Source: an uncultured Asticcacaulis sp. (GTDB lineage Bacteria; Pseudomonadota; Alphaproteobacteria; Caulobacterales; Caulobacteraceae). Taken from it: 41,652 nt of DNA. The stretch is taken from NCBI GenBank assembly GCA_936940865.1, contig CAKZJB010000126.1, positions 1 to 41,652 on the forward strand, written 5' to 3'. A model generated the notes under the pieces. The model was not told where the DNA came from, did no database searches, and saw nothing but the letters and a program-made list of their open reading frames with translations. The position numbers were made by a program, and so were the translations under genes. Below are positions 24,626 to 32,908 of the stretch, in pieces. Position 1 is the first letter of the stretch; each line of letters starts with the position of its first letter.

Positions 24626-25575
24626 TTGATATCCCCGCGATTGCGCGCCTGGACGAGATAGAGGGCGGCGACGCAGGACAGCAGGCGCGTATGCAGCGAA
24701 TCGGCGCGGCTGGTCAGGATGATCGGCACGCGCGCCCCCAGGACGATGCCGGCGGCGTTGGCGTGGCCAAGATAGATCAACTGCTTGGCCAGGGCATTGC
24801 CGGTTTCGATATTGGGCACGACGACGATATCCACGTCGCCGGAGACCTCTGAGACGATGCCCTTGTCGAGCGCCGCCTGGCGGCTGACGATGTTGTCGTA
24901 GGCCAGGGGGCCGTCGAGGATCGCCCCGGTGATCTGGCCGCGATCGGCCATCTTGCACAGGGCCGCCGCGTCGATGGTCGACGGCATCGACTGCATCACG
25001 GTTTCGACGGCGGACAGGATCGCCACCTTCGGCGTGCGGTCGCGGCCGAACAGGCTGCGCCACAGGCCGATGGCGTTGCGGCAGATGTCGGCCTTGGCCG
25101 AAAGGTCAGGGGCGATGTTGATCGCCGCGTCGGTGATGATCAGCGGCTTGTGGTAGGTGGGAACGTCCAGCACATAGGCGTGGCTGATGCGGCTTTCGGT
25201 GCGCAGTCCGGACTGGGCGTCGACCACGGGGTGCAGCAGTTCGTCCGAGTGGAGCGCGCCCTTCATCAGCGCCCCGACCTTGCCGGCCGCCGCCAGGGCG
25301 ACCGCCGTGGCGGCGGCGGCATGGCTGTGTTCGGCGTCCACGATGTCCCAGTCGCCGGTACTGGCGCCTTCGGTCGCCGTGAATTCGGCGATGGCGCGCA
25401 GGATGCGCTGCTTCGGCCCGACCAGGATCGGACGGATCAGGCCTTCGTCGGCGGCCTCGACCGCGGCCCGGATCGAGTTGGCGTCGACCGGGTGGACGAC
25501 CGCGACATCCAGCCGGGGCAGGGCTTTGGCGCCCTGCATGATGGCCTGGTAATGATCTGTGGCTGAATCGTTCAT
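24622..25575 (-). CDS. phosphate acetyl/butyryltransferase family enzyme
   Basis: This 317-residue enzyme belongs to the PTA_PTB family and should convert acyl-CoA plus phosphate to acyl phosphate, feeding the following acetate kinase. Features include RPILVGP near the N-terminus, KGALHSDELLHPV, LIITDAAINIAPDL, and VVPNIETGNALAKQL with a glycine-rich end. It is the short single-domain form without a DRTGG domain. From sequence alone acetyl- and butyryl-transferase cannot be told apart. ATG 25575 begins only 12 nt after the fixK stop, so fixK, this gene and ackA probably form one operon. Confidence 0.88.
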   Translation of the reverse strand: MNDSATDHYQAIMQGAKALPRLDVAVVHPVDANSIRAAVEAADEGLIRPILVGPKQRILRAIAEFTATEGASTGDWDIVDAEHSHAAAATAVALAAAGKVGALMKGALHSDELLHPVVDAQSGLRTESRISHAYVLDVPTYHKPLIITDAAINIAPDLSAKADICRNAIGLWRSLFGRDRTPKVAILSAVETVMQSMPSTIDAAALCKMADRGQITGAILDGPLAYDNIVSRQAALDKGIVSEVSGDVDIVVVPNIETGNALAKQLIYLGHANAAGIVLGARVPIILTSRADSLHTRLLSCVAALYLVQARNRGDIK

Positions 25576-25586
25576 GCCGCGGCCTG

Positions 25587-26204
25587 TCAGGCCGTCATGT
25601 CTTCGAGCTGGTCCCAATGCAGCACGTCGACATGGCGCGTCGAGGCCAGCCGGATGACGCCCTGTTCCCGAAGCCTTGTGAAGACGCGCGACACGGTTTC
25701 GATGGTCAGGCCCAGATAGTCGGCGATGTCGAGCCGCGACATGGGCAGGTCGATCGAATCGACGTCGCGCGTGCCCTGGCGCTCGGCGATCTCGAGCAGG
25801 AAGGCGGCGACCCGGCCCGACGCGTCGTTGCGCCCGACGGTCAGCAGGTGATCGTGCGCCCGCGTCAGCGAAGTCAGGGCCAGCTTCAGCAGTTCCTGGG
25901 ACAGCTCGGCTTCGCTGCCCGGCCGCAACAGCTTGAGGGCGACCGTGTTGACGGCGTCGGCGAAGAAGTGGCGCTCCGTGCCGGCCTCGAAACCGAAGAT
26001 TTCGCCCGGCATGTGGAAGGCGCAGATCTGCCGACGGCCGTCGGCCAGCAGCCGGTAGACGCGGACGACGCCGACCGCCACCTGGTAAAGGGTACCGGCC
26101 CGGTCGCCTTCGGCATAGATTTCGTCGCCCGCGGAAAAGGTCAGGGCGGGACCGCTGAGCAGGGTGTCCATGCGGCTGGCGGCGTGGGGGGCGGCGTCGA
26201 ACAT
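25587..26204 (-). CDS. fixK: FixK-type CRP/FNR transcription regulator
   Basis: This 205-residue protein has a cyclic-nucleotide-like sensor fold (about 15-120) and a C-terminal winged helix (about 145-200). The recognition region MSRLDIADYLGLTIETVSRVF contains the E-xx-SR pattern that reads TTGA half-sites. The N-terminus lacks the four-cysteine iron-sulphur cluster of FNR, so it is a FixK type whose level, not oxygen sensitivity, carries the signal. GGAGAGAG precedes ATG 26204. A FixJ-like site lies about 80 nt upstream. The nine boxes in this window are its expected targets. Confidence 0.88.
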   Translation of the reverse strand: MFDAAPHAASRMDTLLSGPALTFSAGDEIYAEGDRAGTLYQVAVGVVRVYRLLADGRRQICAFHMPGEIFGFEAGTERHFFADAVNTVALKLLRPGSEAELSQELLKLALTSLTRAHDHLLTVGRNDASGRVAAFLLEIAERQGTRDVDSIDLPMSRLDIADYLGLTIETVSRVFTRLREQGVIRLASTRHVDVLHWDQLEDMTA

Positions 26205-26268
26205 GACTCTCTCCGGAACTGATGGGAAAGTCATGCTCTGAAAGGCCGGGACGCGGAATCCGGTCTTG

Positions 26269-26290
26269 TCCCTAAGGGATTCTACGTATT
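26269..26290 (-). promoter_or_regulatory. probable FixJ-binding site upstream of fixK
   Basis: On the minus strand ATACGTAG (26282-26289) resembles the rhizobial FixJ core GTA(A/C)GTAG. Directly adjacent is the dyad TCCCTTAGGGA (26269-26279). Together they sit 65-85 nt upstream of the fixK ATG, in the 3' flank of the FixT-like gene. The match is by eye. Confidence 0.5.
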
Positions 26291-26294
26291 GCGG

Positions 26295-26663
26295 CTATTC
26301 GTCGCGCTTTGCCATGTTCCGGGGCGTCTTCCGGATTACGGCCTGCACGGCGTCGATCAGGGTCCGGTCGAGCAGCGGTTTGCGTACGACGGTGGCCGAG
26401 GGCAGCCGCCGCGCCAGATCGGTCTTGTTGGTCAGCAGGACGACCCCAAAACCCAGCGCGCTCAGCCGCTGGTCGCCGTGGAAAGGCCGCGGCAGGCTGG
26501 CTTCGTCGACGATGACGATGTCCGCGTCGGGCATGTATTCCGGCGGCCAGGTGGCGCAGCTTTCCACGGCAAATCCCTCGGCCGCCAGCAGGAAGGCGAG
26601 CGAATGCCTGAGGTCTGCGTCGAGGGCGGAAACCAGAACGGGGCGGGCGGGAGCTTCGAACAT
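26295..26663 (-). CDS. FixT-like degenerate single-domain receiver
   Basis: This 122-residue receiver domain without an output domain lies between fixJ and fixK. Asp53 (IVIVDEASLP) and Lys95 (VVRKPLLD) are kept, but the acidic pair that binds Mg2+ is replaced by Ala13-Leu14, so phosphorylation may be weak or absent. Helix 1 (RHSLAFLLAAEGFAV) closely mirrors that of the adjacent FixJ ([15 protein letters not shown]), suggesting origin by duplication of the FixJ receiver. In Caulobacter the small receiver FixT inhibits FixL, and a FixK box upstream here would close the same negative loop. That function is inferred. Confidence 0.7.
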   Translation of the reverse strand: MFEAPARPVLVSALDADLRHSLAFLLAAEGFAVESCATWPPEYMPDADIVIVDEASLPRPFHGDQRLSALGFGVVLLTNKTDLARRLPSATVVRKPLLDRTLIDAVQAVIRKTPRNMAKRDE

Positions 26664-26697
26664 CGCGCGACCCTAACCCGAACGGGGAGAGAGCGAA

Positions 26698-26711
26698 TTG
26701 ACGGCCGTCAA
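26698..26711 (-). promoter_or_regulatory. FNR/FixK box for the FixT-like gene
   Basis: TTGAC-GGCC-GTCAA, a perfect dyad overlapping the fixJ stop codon. Its centre is 41-42 bp from the A of the FixT-like ATG (26663), so a class II start would coincide with the start codon. A -10-like TTAGGG lies at the right distance and no Shine-Dalgarno is visible. Confidence 0.75.
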
Positions 26712-27322
26712 TTCCGCGCGGCGTCGACCAGCAGGGTCATGCGCACAAGATCGGGCAGGCTTTTCGCCTGCATCTTGTTCATGATGCTGGCGCGGTGGAC
26801 TTCGACGGTGCGCGGGCTGATTTCCAGGTCGTAGGCGATGGTCTTGTTCGGGAGACCGGCGACGATTCCCGTCAGGATTTCGTGCTCGCGCGCGGTGAGT
26901 TGGGCAAGGCGGGCCCGCACCTCATCCGACGCCGGTCCGGCTTCCGCGCGCGGCTGCACCCGCTCGCAGGCCCTTCGGATGGCTTCGATCAGCACCTCGT
27001 CGGCGAACGGCTTTTCGATGAAATCGCTGGCGCCGGCCTTCATGGCGGCGACGGCCATGGGCACGTCGCCATGGCCGGTGATGACGACGGCCGGAATGAT
27101 CCAGCCCCGGCTGCTGATGGCCTCGAGAAGTTCGACGCCGTTCATCTCGGGCATCCGGAGGTCGGTGACGAGGCAGATCGCGGCGGGGTCGCCGACGGCG
27201 TCCAGGAAGGCCGGGCCGCTCTCGTGCGCGCGCACGGCGAAGCCGGCCGTCATCAGAAGGAAGGCCAGCGAATTGCGTACGGGCGCCTCGTCATCGACGA
27301 TATGGATAACCGGATCAGTCAT
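26708..27322 (-). CDS. fixJ: FixJ response regulator
   Basis: This 204-residue protein has a receiver (1-120: acidic pair D10-D11, phosphoacceptor Asp54, Thr82, Lys104) and a LuxR-type helix-turn-helix (about 140-200: [34 protein letters not shown]). This is the classical FixJ layout. When phosphorylated by FixL under low oxygen it should activate fixK. Its start overlaps the fixL stop by 8 nt, so the two are coupled. Confidence 0.95.
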   Translation of the reverse strand: MTDPVIHIVDDEAPVRNSLAFLLMTAGFAVRAHESGPAFLDAVGDPAAICLVTDLRMPEMNGVELLEAISSRGWIIPAVVITGHGDVPMAVAAMKAGASDFIEKPFADEVLIEAIRRACERVQPRAEAGPASDEVRARLAQLTAREHEILTGIVAGLPNKTIAYDLEISPRTVEVHRASIMNKMQAKSLPDLVRMTLLVDAARN

Positions 27323-28877
27323 TCTTAATCTCGCCGGCCGGAAGCTGTTCGGCCGAGTCCGTCACCACAGGTAAGGTAAAACGGAAGGTCGCGCCACCAT
27401 CGGCATTGCGATTTACGCCGATTTCTCCGTCGTGGGCCTCGATGATTCGCTTCGAAATCGCCAGGCCGATGCCCATCCCGCCGGGCTTGCTGGTCACGAA
27501 CGGATTGAACAGCTGATGGGCGACGTCGTCGCTGATTCCGGGGCCGGTATCGGCCACTTCGACGGCGATCGCGGCCGGGCCGGCATCGAGGGTCATTATG
27601 GTCAGCTGGCGCCGCGAGCTGTCGCGCATGGCTTCGCCGGCGTTGCGGATCAGATTGATCAGCACCTGCTGAATCTGCACACGGTCGACGAAGACCGCAT
27701 CCGCACGGGCGCGATAGTTGAAAACCGCGCGGATGCCTTTTTCGCGTGATCCGGCCAGGGCCAGGGCCGCCGCTTCCTCGACGACGGAGCGCAGGCTTTC
27801 CGGCTTCATCTCGGCCACCCCGTGGGTCGCCGATTCGCGCAGGTGATGGATGATCTTGCCGGCGCGCAGGGACTGCTTCGCGGTTTCCTCCAGCGCGGTG
27901 CGCAACAGCGGGGCGGTATCGAACTCGGCGTTCTGCAGGAGCCGCACGCCCCCCTGGACGTAGTTGGCGATGGCAGACAGGGGCTGGTTGAGTTCATGCG
28001 CCAGGGTCGAGGCCATCTCGCCGAGTTCGTTGAGGCGCGAAAGCCGGGCGACTTCGCCGTGCAGCTGTTCCAGCTGCGCCTCGGCATCGGCGCGCTCGGT
28101 CAGGTCGCGGATGAAGCCGGTGAAATAGACGCCGTCGTGCGAGCGCATCTCGCCGACGGCCAGGGTGATGGGAAAGGTCGAGCCGTCGCGGCGCTGGGCG
28201 GCCACCACACGGCCCTTGCCGATGATGCGTTTCTCGCCCGTTTCCGCATAGCGTTGCAGGTAGCCGTCATGCTCGCTCCTGTAGGGTTCGGGCATGAGCA
28301 TCCTGACATTTTGGCCCCTGACCTCGGCCTCGGTGTAGCCGAACTGCCGTTCGGCCTCGGCATTGAACGAGATGATGCGGCCCTTGTCGTCGATGACCAG
28401 GGCGGCGTCGGGCGCGGTGCGCAGGATCTGCCGTATCTGTTCCTCGCGCTGGTCGCGCTGCCGCTCGGCCAGCAACTTGCCGTGCCACGACCAGCGCACC
28501 AGTTCGCCCATCCAGGATATCAGCCCGCCGGTCACCGCATAGACAAAGACGAGGCTGGCGGTTTCGCCGGCGCCGTGACTGGGCGCCAGTACGGCGGCCA
28601 GCAGCATCGACAGGCTGGCGGCCAGCAGTCCGGGGCCCAGGCCGCCAAGGACGGAACTGGCCAGGATGGCGGGAACGATCAGGGCGAAGGCGATCCGCGC
28701 CCCGGATACCGGCCCCAGCCATTCACGGATCGCAAACGCCAGCACGCAACTGACGAGCGCGAAGACATAGCTGGGCCAACCGGCGTAGCGCCCGTTCAGC
28801 ACATCATCGTAGAACCGCCCCTCGCGAGGGTGCAGGTTGCCGAAAACGTCTTTCAAGCCGCGACTCTCCGCCTTCAT
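27315..28877 (-). CDS. fixL: FixL oxygen-sensing haem histidine kinase
   Basis: This 520-residue membrane kinase has four predicted helices in the first ~120 residues, then a PAS domain with the FixL haem-pocket signature ([15 protein letters not shown], proximal His203; [13 protein letters not shown] with the conserved Arg residues). The His-kinase core follows: H-box [11 protein letters not shown] (His294), N-box [10 protein letters not shown], and G-boxes DTGPGIS and GMGIGLAIS. Haem-bound O2 should switch the kinase off. ATG 28877 is preferred to the TTG at 28913, although neither has a strong ribosome site. It is the first gene of fixLJ. Confidence 0.95.
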   Translation of the reverse strand: MKAESRGLKDVFGNLHPREGRFYDDVLNGRYAGWPSYVFALVSCVLAFAIREWLGPVSGARIAFALIVPAILASSVLGGLGPGLLAASLSMLLAAVLAPSHGAGETASLVFVYAVTGGLISWMGELVRWSWHGKLLAERQRDQREEQIRQILRTAPDAALVIDDKGRIISFNAEAERQFGYTEAEVRGQNVRMLMPEPYRSEHDGYLQRYAETGEKRIIGKGRVVAAQRRDGSTFPITLAVGEMRSHDGVYFTGFIRDLTERADAEAQLEQLHGEVARLSRLNELGEMASTLAHELNQPLSAIANYVQGGVRLLQNAEFDTAPLLRTALEETAKQSLRAGKIIHHLRESATHGVAEMKPESLRSVVEEAAALALAGSREKGIRAVFNYRARADAVFVDRVQIQQVLINLIRNAGEAMRDSSRRQLTIMTLDAGPAAIAVEVADTGPGISDDVAHQLFNPFVTSKPGGMGIGLAISKRIIEAHDGEIGVNRNADGGATFRFTLPVVTDSAEQLPAGEIKND

Positions 28878-28927
28878 TGCCGTGCAGTGTACCTGTGTCT
28901 TCCTCAAAGACAACAGCCCGCCGCGCG

Positions 28928-28958
28928 AAGAGGCCGGACGGGATGCGTCCGGCCTCTT
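28928..28958. terminator. 12-bp hairpin between ompW and fixL
   Basis: AAGAGGCCGGAC (28928-28939) and GTCCGGCCTCTT (28947-28958) pair perfectly with a 7-nt loop, 29 nt past the ompW stop. The A/T ends of the arms give a minimal T-tract. It most likely ends the ompW transcript before fixL. Confidence 0.55.
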
Positions 28959-28986
28959 GATCGGGACGTTTCGGCGGCCGGGGCGG

Positions 28987-29646
28987 TCAGAACCGGTAGG
29001 CCAGCCCGACGGAGGCGACGGTCGGGTCGAGCCTGACCTTCGAGGTCAGGGCGCCGCCGTTGATCGTCGCGTCCGTCTTGTAGAAGACCTTCTTGACGTC
29101 GAGATTGAGCGCCCAGTGCCCTTTCAGCGCGACATCGACGCCGGCCTGCAGCGCCGTGCCGCCGCCGTTCCTGAGGCGCACGGTGAAGCCGTTCTTATCC
29201 TTGCCGCTGTACCAGTCCATGAAGTTGAGGCCGGCGCCGACATAGGGACTGACCTTTCCGGCCGGATTGAAATGGTATTGCAGGGCCACGACGGGCGGCA
29301 GGACCCAGGTGTCATGGACCTCGACGTCGGTAGACGGGCCGACGGCCTTGATCTTGTGCTTCGACGTACCCAGGATCGCTTCGACGGCGACATGGTCGGT
29401 GAAGAAATAGCTGAAGCCGAGCGTCGGTACGGTGTCGTTGTTGACATCGACATGCAGGCCCGAGGCGGCGCCGGCGGACGTAACGATGTCGCCTTTTTCC
29501 GCGGGAGCGACGCTGGTGATCCGGGTCGTGACGGCGAACAGTCCGGCGTGCTTGGGCACGAATCCGGTGTCGGCGGCATGGACCGCGCCGGCGGTCGCAG
29601 CGGCGAAGATGGCGAGCGGCAGGGCAAGGGTGGAGGTCCGTATCAT
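28987..29646 (-). CDS. ompW: OmpW-family outer membrane protein
   Basis: This 219-residue protein has a Sec signal peptide (cut near AVHAAD, residue 25) and an eight-stranded barrel ending in the aromatic signature YRF. Family features include [22 protein letters not shown] and [16 protein letters not shown]. OmpW barrels conduct hydrophobic or small compounds and are often induced by FNR-type regulators in anaerobiosis, in keeping with the FixK box upstream. GGAGA lies 8 nt before the ATG. Confidence 0.93.
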   Translation of the reverse strand: MIRTSTLALPLAIFAAATAGAVHAADTGFVPKHAGLFAVTTRITSVAPAEKGDIVTSAGAASGLHVDVNNDTVPTLGFSYFFTDHVAVEAILGTSKHKIKAVGPSTDVEVHDTWVLPPVVALQYHFNPAGKVSPYVGAGLNFMDWYSGKDKNGFTVRLRNGGGTALQAGVDVALKGHWALNLDVKKVFYKTDATINGGALTSKVRLDPTVASVGLAYRF

Positions 29647-29720
29647 CTTTTCGTCTCCGTTTATGTGCAGTTGCGAAGGCGCAACGGGAGGCGGTTTAAG
29701 TCCGCGCCGCCATGGCCCGT

Positions 29721-29734
29721 TTGACTTCGATCAA
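29721..29734 (-). promoter_or_regulatory. FNR/FixK box for ompW
   Basis: TTGAC-TTCG-ATCAA. Class II spacing gives a start near 29686 and a leader of about 40 nt before the minus-strand ompW ATG. Confidence 0.75.
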
Positions 29735-29772
29735 TTGCGACATTTCGCCCATCCGGCAGGCGGTTCGCGCCT

Positions 29773-29786
29773 TTGACCGGGGTCAA
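29773..29786 (+). promoter_or_regulatory. FNR/FixK box for the DUF4010-type gene
   Basis: TTGAC-CGGG-GTCAA. It is 52 bp from the ompW box, again as a divergent pair. The predicted plus start site is near 29821, leaving a leader of about 90 nt before GTG 29912. Confidence 0.7.
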
Positions 29787-29911
29787 TGCATGCGCGACCC
29801 CTTGCTTCATCCTAAGGACATGGAGACCCAGGCCATGCCGATCACAGCGCCGATCACGGCGATTGCCTCAGCCAGATGCGGCGCCTTGCCGCGCCGCCGT
29901 CGGAGGATCGG

Positions 29912-31183
29912 GTGACGATCGGCGGCGGCTATATCGGGATCGTCCTTGCCCTGGCGCTGGGATTGCTTGTCGGCGTCGAGCGGGGCTGGTCGCGGCGGGA
30001 CGATCCCGACGGGTCGCGGGTCGCGGGCATCCGCACATTCGGTCTTCTGGGGCTGGCCGGAGGGGTCGCCGGAGAGGCTCTTCGCGTCACGCCCGCTCTT
30101 TCCGTCATCCTGCTCGGTGGAGGCGCCGCCGTCATCGTCGCCGGATATCTCCGCAGCTCGCGGTCCGGCCTGGATATCAGCGCCACGGCGGCGATAGTGG
30201 GCGTCGTCACGCTCGGGATCGGCCTTCTCGCCACGACCGGGCAGGGCGTTCTGGCCTGTGTCGTCGCGGCGATGACCACGCTCATCCTGTCGTCGCGGCG
30301 CCAGCTGCATGCCTGGCTCGGGACGCTGAACGAGGCGGAAGTCCAGGCCCTGGCCCGCTTTGCCCTGATTACCCTGGCTGTCCTGCCCATCCTGCCGGAT
30401 CGTGACATGGGGCCGCTGCTGGCCTGGAATCCGCGCAGGATCTGGATGGTCGTCGTCTTCGTTTCGGGGGTCTCGTTCGCCGGATACATCGCCGTCCGCC
30501 GGTTGGGACCGTCGCGGGGCATTGTCCTGTCGGCCGCGGCCGGCGCCATCGTGTCTTCGACGGCCGTGACGGCTGCGCTTGCCGGCCGCCTGCGGCGGCA
30601 TGACGGGCCCGCGGATCTCCTGGCTTCGGCTGTCGCTGCCGCCTCGGCGATCATGTTCATGCGCGTGCAGATCCTGACGGCCGTGCTGGCGCCCTTCGCC
30701 TTTCCGGCCCTGGCCCTGTTGTCGTTGCCGGCGACGGCCCTGGCGGTCGGCTGGGCCTCATGGCTGCTGTGGCGCGCCAGGGGGGCGGCGGCGGCGTCTG
30801 AAGGGCAACCCATCCGCAACCCGTTCGACCTGGGCCCTGCCTTCGCGCTTGCAGCGCTGGTCGCCATGCTTTCGCTCGCGGCGCGCTGGCTGCAGCAGGG
30901 CTTCGGCCAGGTGGGGCTTGGGACCGTCCTGGCCCTGTCCGGGCTGGTCGACGTCGATTCCGCGATCATGACCATGAACGGCCTGCCGCCGGGGACGCTT
31001 GAGCCCCGTGCGGCCGGGCTGATCCTTTCGGTTCCCGTGATGCTGAACACCCTGGTCAAGGCCGGCATAACCATAAGCGTCGCGGGCTGGCGGGCCGGAT
31101 GGCGGGCGGCGCTGCCTCTCGTTCTGAGTGTCGGCGCCTGCCTGGCGGCCGCTGCCGCCGGCTGGCTGGCTGGGTGGTTGTGA
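29912..31183 (+). CDS. MgtC/DUF4010-family membrane protein
   Basis: This ~423-residue integral membrane protein has about a dozen hydrophobic segments. The N-terminal part is MgtC/SapB-like (LALGLLVGVERGW followed by RTFGLLGLAGGVAG), and the C-terminal part is DUF4010-like (VDVDSAIMTMNGL, LNTLVKAGITISVAGW). Function is not established; a transport or envelope-stress role is usually suggested. GTG 29912 is chosen because GGAGG lies 5 nt upstream and the hydrophobic domain starts at once; ATG 29876 would add 12 residues. A FixK box upstream suggests low-oxygen expression. Confidence 0.8.
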   Translation: MTIGGGYIGIVLALALGLLVGVERGWSRRDDPDGSRVAGIRTFGLLGLAGGVAGEALRVTPALSVILLGGGAAVIVAGYLRSSRSGLDISATAAIVGVVTLGIGLLATTGQGVLACVVAAMTTLILSSRRQLHAWLGTLNEAEVQALARFALITLAVLPILPDRDMGPLLAWNPRRIWMVVVFVSGVSFAGYIAVRRLGPSRGIVLSAAAGAIVSSTAVTAALAGRLRRHDGPADLLASAVAAASAIMFMRVQILTAVLAPFAFPALALLSLPATALAVGWASWLLWRARGAAAASEGQPIRNPFDLGPAFALAALVAMLSLAARWLQQGFGQVGLGTVLALSGLVDVDSAIMTMNGLPPGTLEPRAAGLILSVPVMLNTLVKAGITISVAGWRAGWRAALPLVLSVGACLAAAAAGWLAGWL

Positions 31184-31212
31184 CCGGTCGTCAGGTGAGG
31201 GCGTCCGCCGAC

Positions 31213-31226
31213 TTGACGCCGATCAA
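31213..31226 (+). promoter_or_regulatory. FNR/FixK box and promoter for hemN
   Basis: TTGAC-GCCG-ATCAA, with a -10-like TATATC at 31247-31252, 30 bp from the box centre. This is the best complete class II promoter in the window, and the start should be near 31260. Confidence 0.8.
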
Positions 31227-31261
31227 TTGCGAAAGTGCGTCCAGTCTATATCACCAACCCC

Positions 31262-31325
31262 GATTGACTTGGACTCGCCCCCCGTTGGCAAGGGCGCCAG
31301 TCTTTTCGTTCTTTGCCCGCCGCCC
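31262..31325 (+). repeat. leader-like repeated element, copy 2 (hemN 5' leader)
   Basis: This element matches 22826-22880. TTGGC-AAGGGC-GCCAG (31285-31300) forms a 5-bp hairpin followed by TCTTTTCGTTCTTT. Against copy 1 the stem differs at two positions but still pairs (G-C and G-T changes), and the loop length is the same. It starts about at the predicted hemN transcription start. Confidence 0.55.
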
Positions 31326-31359
31326 ATGCGGCGTCTGAGCCTCGGCCAGGAGAATAAGG

Positions 31360-32730
31360 ATGGACACTCTGAAATCGTGGCAGGACCGCGATATGCTGCA
31401 TTGGCTCGGCAAGGAGGCGCCGCGCTATACCAGCTATCCGTCGGCCCATCATTTCGAGGCCCTGGACGCGGACACCCATGCGGGCTGGCTCGGCACCCTT
31501 ACGCCCGGCCAGAGCCTGGGTCTCTATGTCCATGTTCCCTTTTGCGAACAGATGTGCTGGTTCTGCGGCTGCAATACCCAGATCACCAAACGGTCCGAAC
31601 CGGTCGAAGCCTATGTCGGCAACCTGATCGCCGAAATCGCCATGGTCGGCGCGACCCTGGGTTTCCGCCCCCGGGTACACAGCCTGCATTTCGGCGGCGG
31701 CTCGCCCGGCATCGTCGCGCCCGACACCATGGCGCGGCTGTTCGACGCCCTGCACGAAGCCTTCGATATCGGGGCGGGCGCCGAAGTGTCGATCGAACTC
31801 GATCCGCGCCGCCTGACGGCGGAGAAGGCCGACGCCTATGCGCGCCTGGGCTTCAACCGCATAAGCCTGGGCGTGCAGGATACGCAAGGGCCGGTCCAGG
31901 CGGCCATCAACCGCATCCAGCCTGTCGGCCTGATTGCCGATTGCATGGCCATGTTGCGCGATCGCGGCCTGGACGCCATCGGCATCGACCTGGTCTATGG
32001 CTTGCCGAAGCAGACCGCCGCCAGCCTGGAGGCGACCCTTGCCGATGTCGCCCGGCTCGATCCGCACCGCATCAGCGCCTTTTCCTACGCGCACGTGCCC
32101 TGGGTGAAGAAGCACCAGCGGCTCCTCGACGAATCGAGCCTGCCGGACATGCGGGACAAGGTGCGGCAGTACCTGCAGATCGATGCCGGCCTCCACGCGA
32201 TCGGCTATGTCGGCATCGGCATGGACCATTTCGCCAAGCCCGGCGACGGGCTTGCCCTGGCGGCGGCGAAGGGAACCCTGCGCCGCAATTTCATGGGCTA
32301 TACCGATATGCCAAACGACCGCCTGATCGGGCTCGGCGCGTCGTCGATCAGCGAACTCGACCAGGGGCTGGCGCAGAACATCCCCCAGGCGACGTCGTAC
32401 GAAACCATCCTCGGCCGCGGCCAGTTGCCGATCGTCCGCGGCTGGCGGTACCGCGGCGACGACCGGGTGCGCCGCGACGTCATCGCCGGCCTGATGTGTG
32501 ATTTCACCGCCGACGTGGGCGCCGTCGCCGTCAGGCACGGCCTGCCGGAAACCTATTTCGACGCCGACATCGCGCGCCTGGGCGATTTTGTCGCAGCCGG
32601 CATCGTCACCGTCGCCGGCCGTACCGTGACGTTCGACGCCCCCTTGAAAATGCTGGTGCGCTCGGTGGCCTGCATCTTCGACCGCTACGCCTCGGGCGAA
32701 GGCGGGAACCGGTATTCCCGGGTGGCGTAA
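31360..32730 (+). CDS. hemN: oxygen-independent coproporphyrinogen III oxidase
   Basis: This 456-residue radical SAM enzyme decarboxylates coproporphyrinogen III to protoporphyrinogen IX without O2, supplying haem when oxygen is scarce. The [4Fe-4S] motif is CEQMCWFCGC (Cys62, 66, 69, 71), preceded by YVHVPF. HFGGGSPG, ELDPRRL and RISLGVQD follow in the order expected for HemN. The N-terminal RYTSYPSA stretch is typical of true HemN rather than HemW. AGGAGAATAAGG precedes the ATG. It is under a FixK promoter with an unusual leader. Confidence 0.95.
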   Translation: MDTLKSWQDRDMLHWLGKEAPRYTSYPSAHHFEALDADTHAGWLGTLTPGQSLGLYVHVPFCEQMCWFCGCNTQITKRSEPVEAYVGNLIAEIAMVGATLGFRPRVHSLHFGGGSPGIVAPDTMARLFDALHEAFDIGAGAEVSIELDPRRLTAEKADAYARLGFNRISLGVQDTQGPVQAAINRIQPVGLIADCMAMLRDRGLDAIGIDLVYGLPKQTAASLEATLADVARLDPHRISAFSYAHVPWVKKHQRLLDESSLPDMRDKVRQYLQIDAGLHAIGYVGIGMDHFAKPGDGLALAAAKGTLRRNFMGYTDMPNDRLIGLGASSISELDQGLAQNIPQATSYETILGRGQLPIVRGWRYRGDDRVRRDVIAGLMCDFTADVGAVAVRHGLPETYFDADIARLGDFVAAGIVTVAGRTVTFDAPLKMLVRSVACIFDRYASGEGGNRYSRVA

Positions 32731-32818
32731 GAGGCTGGAGCCAGGCGAAGCAGACGGAAGGGGGGAACCGCATGAGACGACAAGCGCCAAGGCTTGCCCT
32801 CGGGAACCGGGCCACCGT

Positions 32819-32832
32819 TTGATCGGCGTCAA
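32819..32832 (+). promoter_or_regulatory. FNR/FixK box upstream of the UreH-like gene and ccoNOQP
   Basis: TTGAT-CGGC-GTCAA. The predicted start is near 32867, 42 nt before ATG 32909. No separate box is visible directly before ccoN, so this is probably the promoter of the whole cbb3 cluster. Confidence 0.8.
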
Positions 32833-32908
32833 ATACGTGCGGACCGCTTTGTGGTTTCTTTGTGGCAGGACAAAGCCGGTCCAGCCTTCCCGTATCTGAA
32901 GAGTCTTC

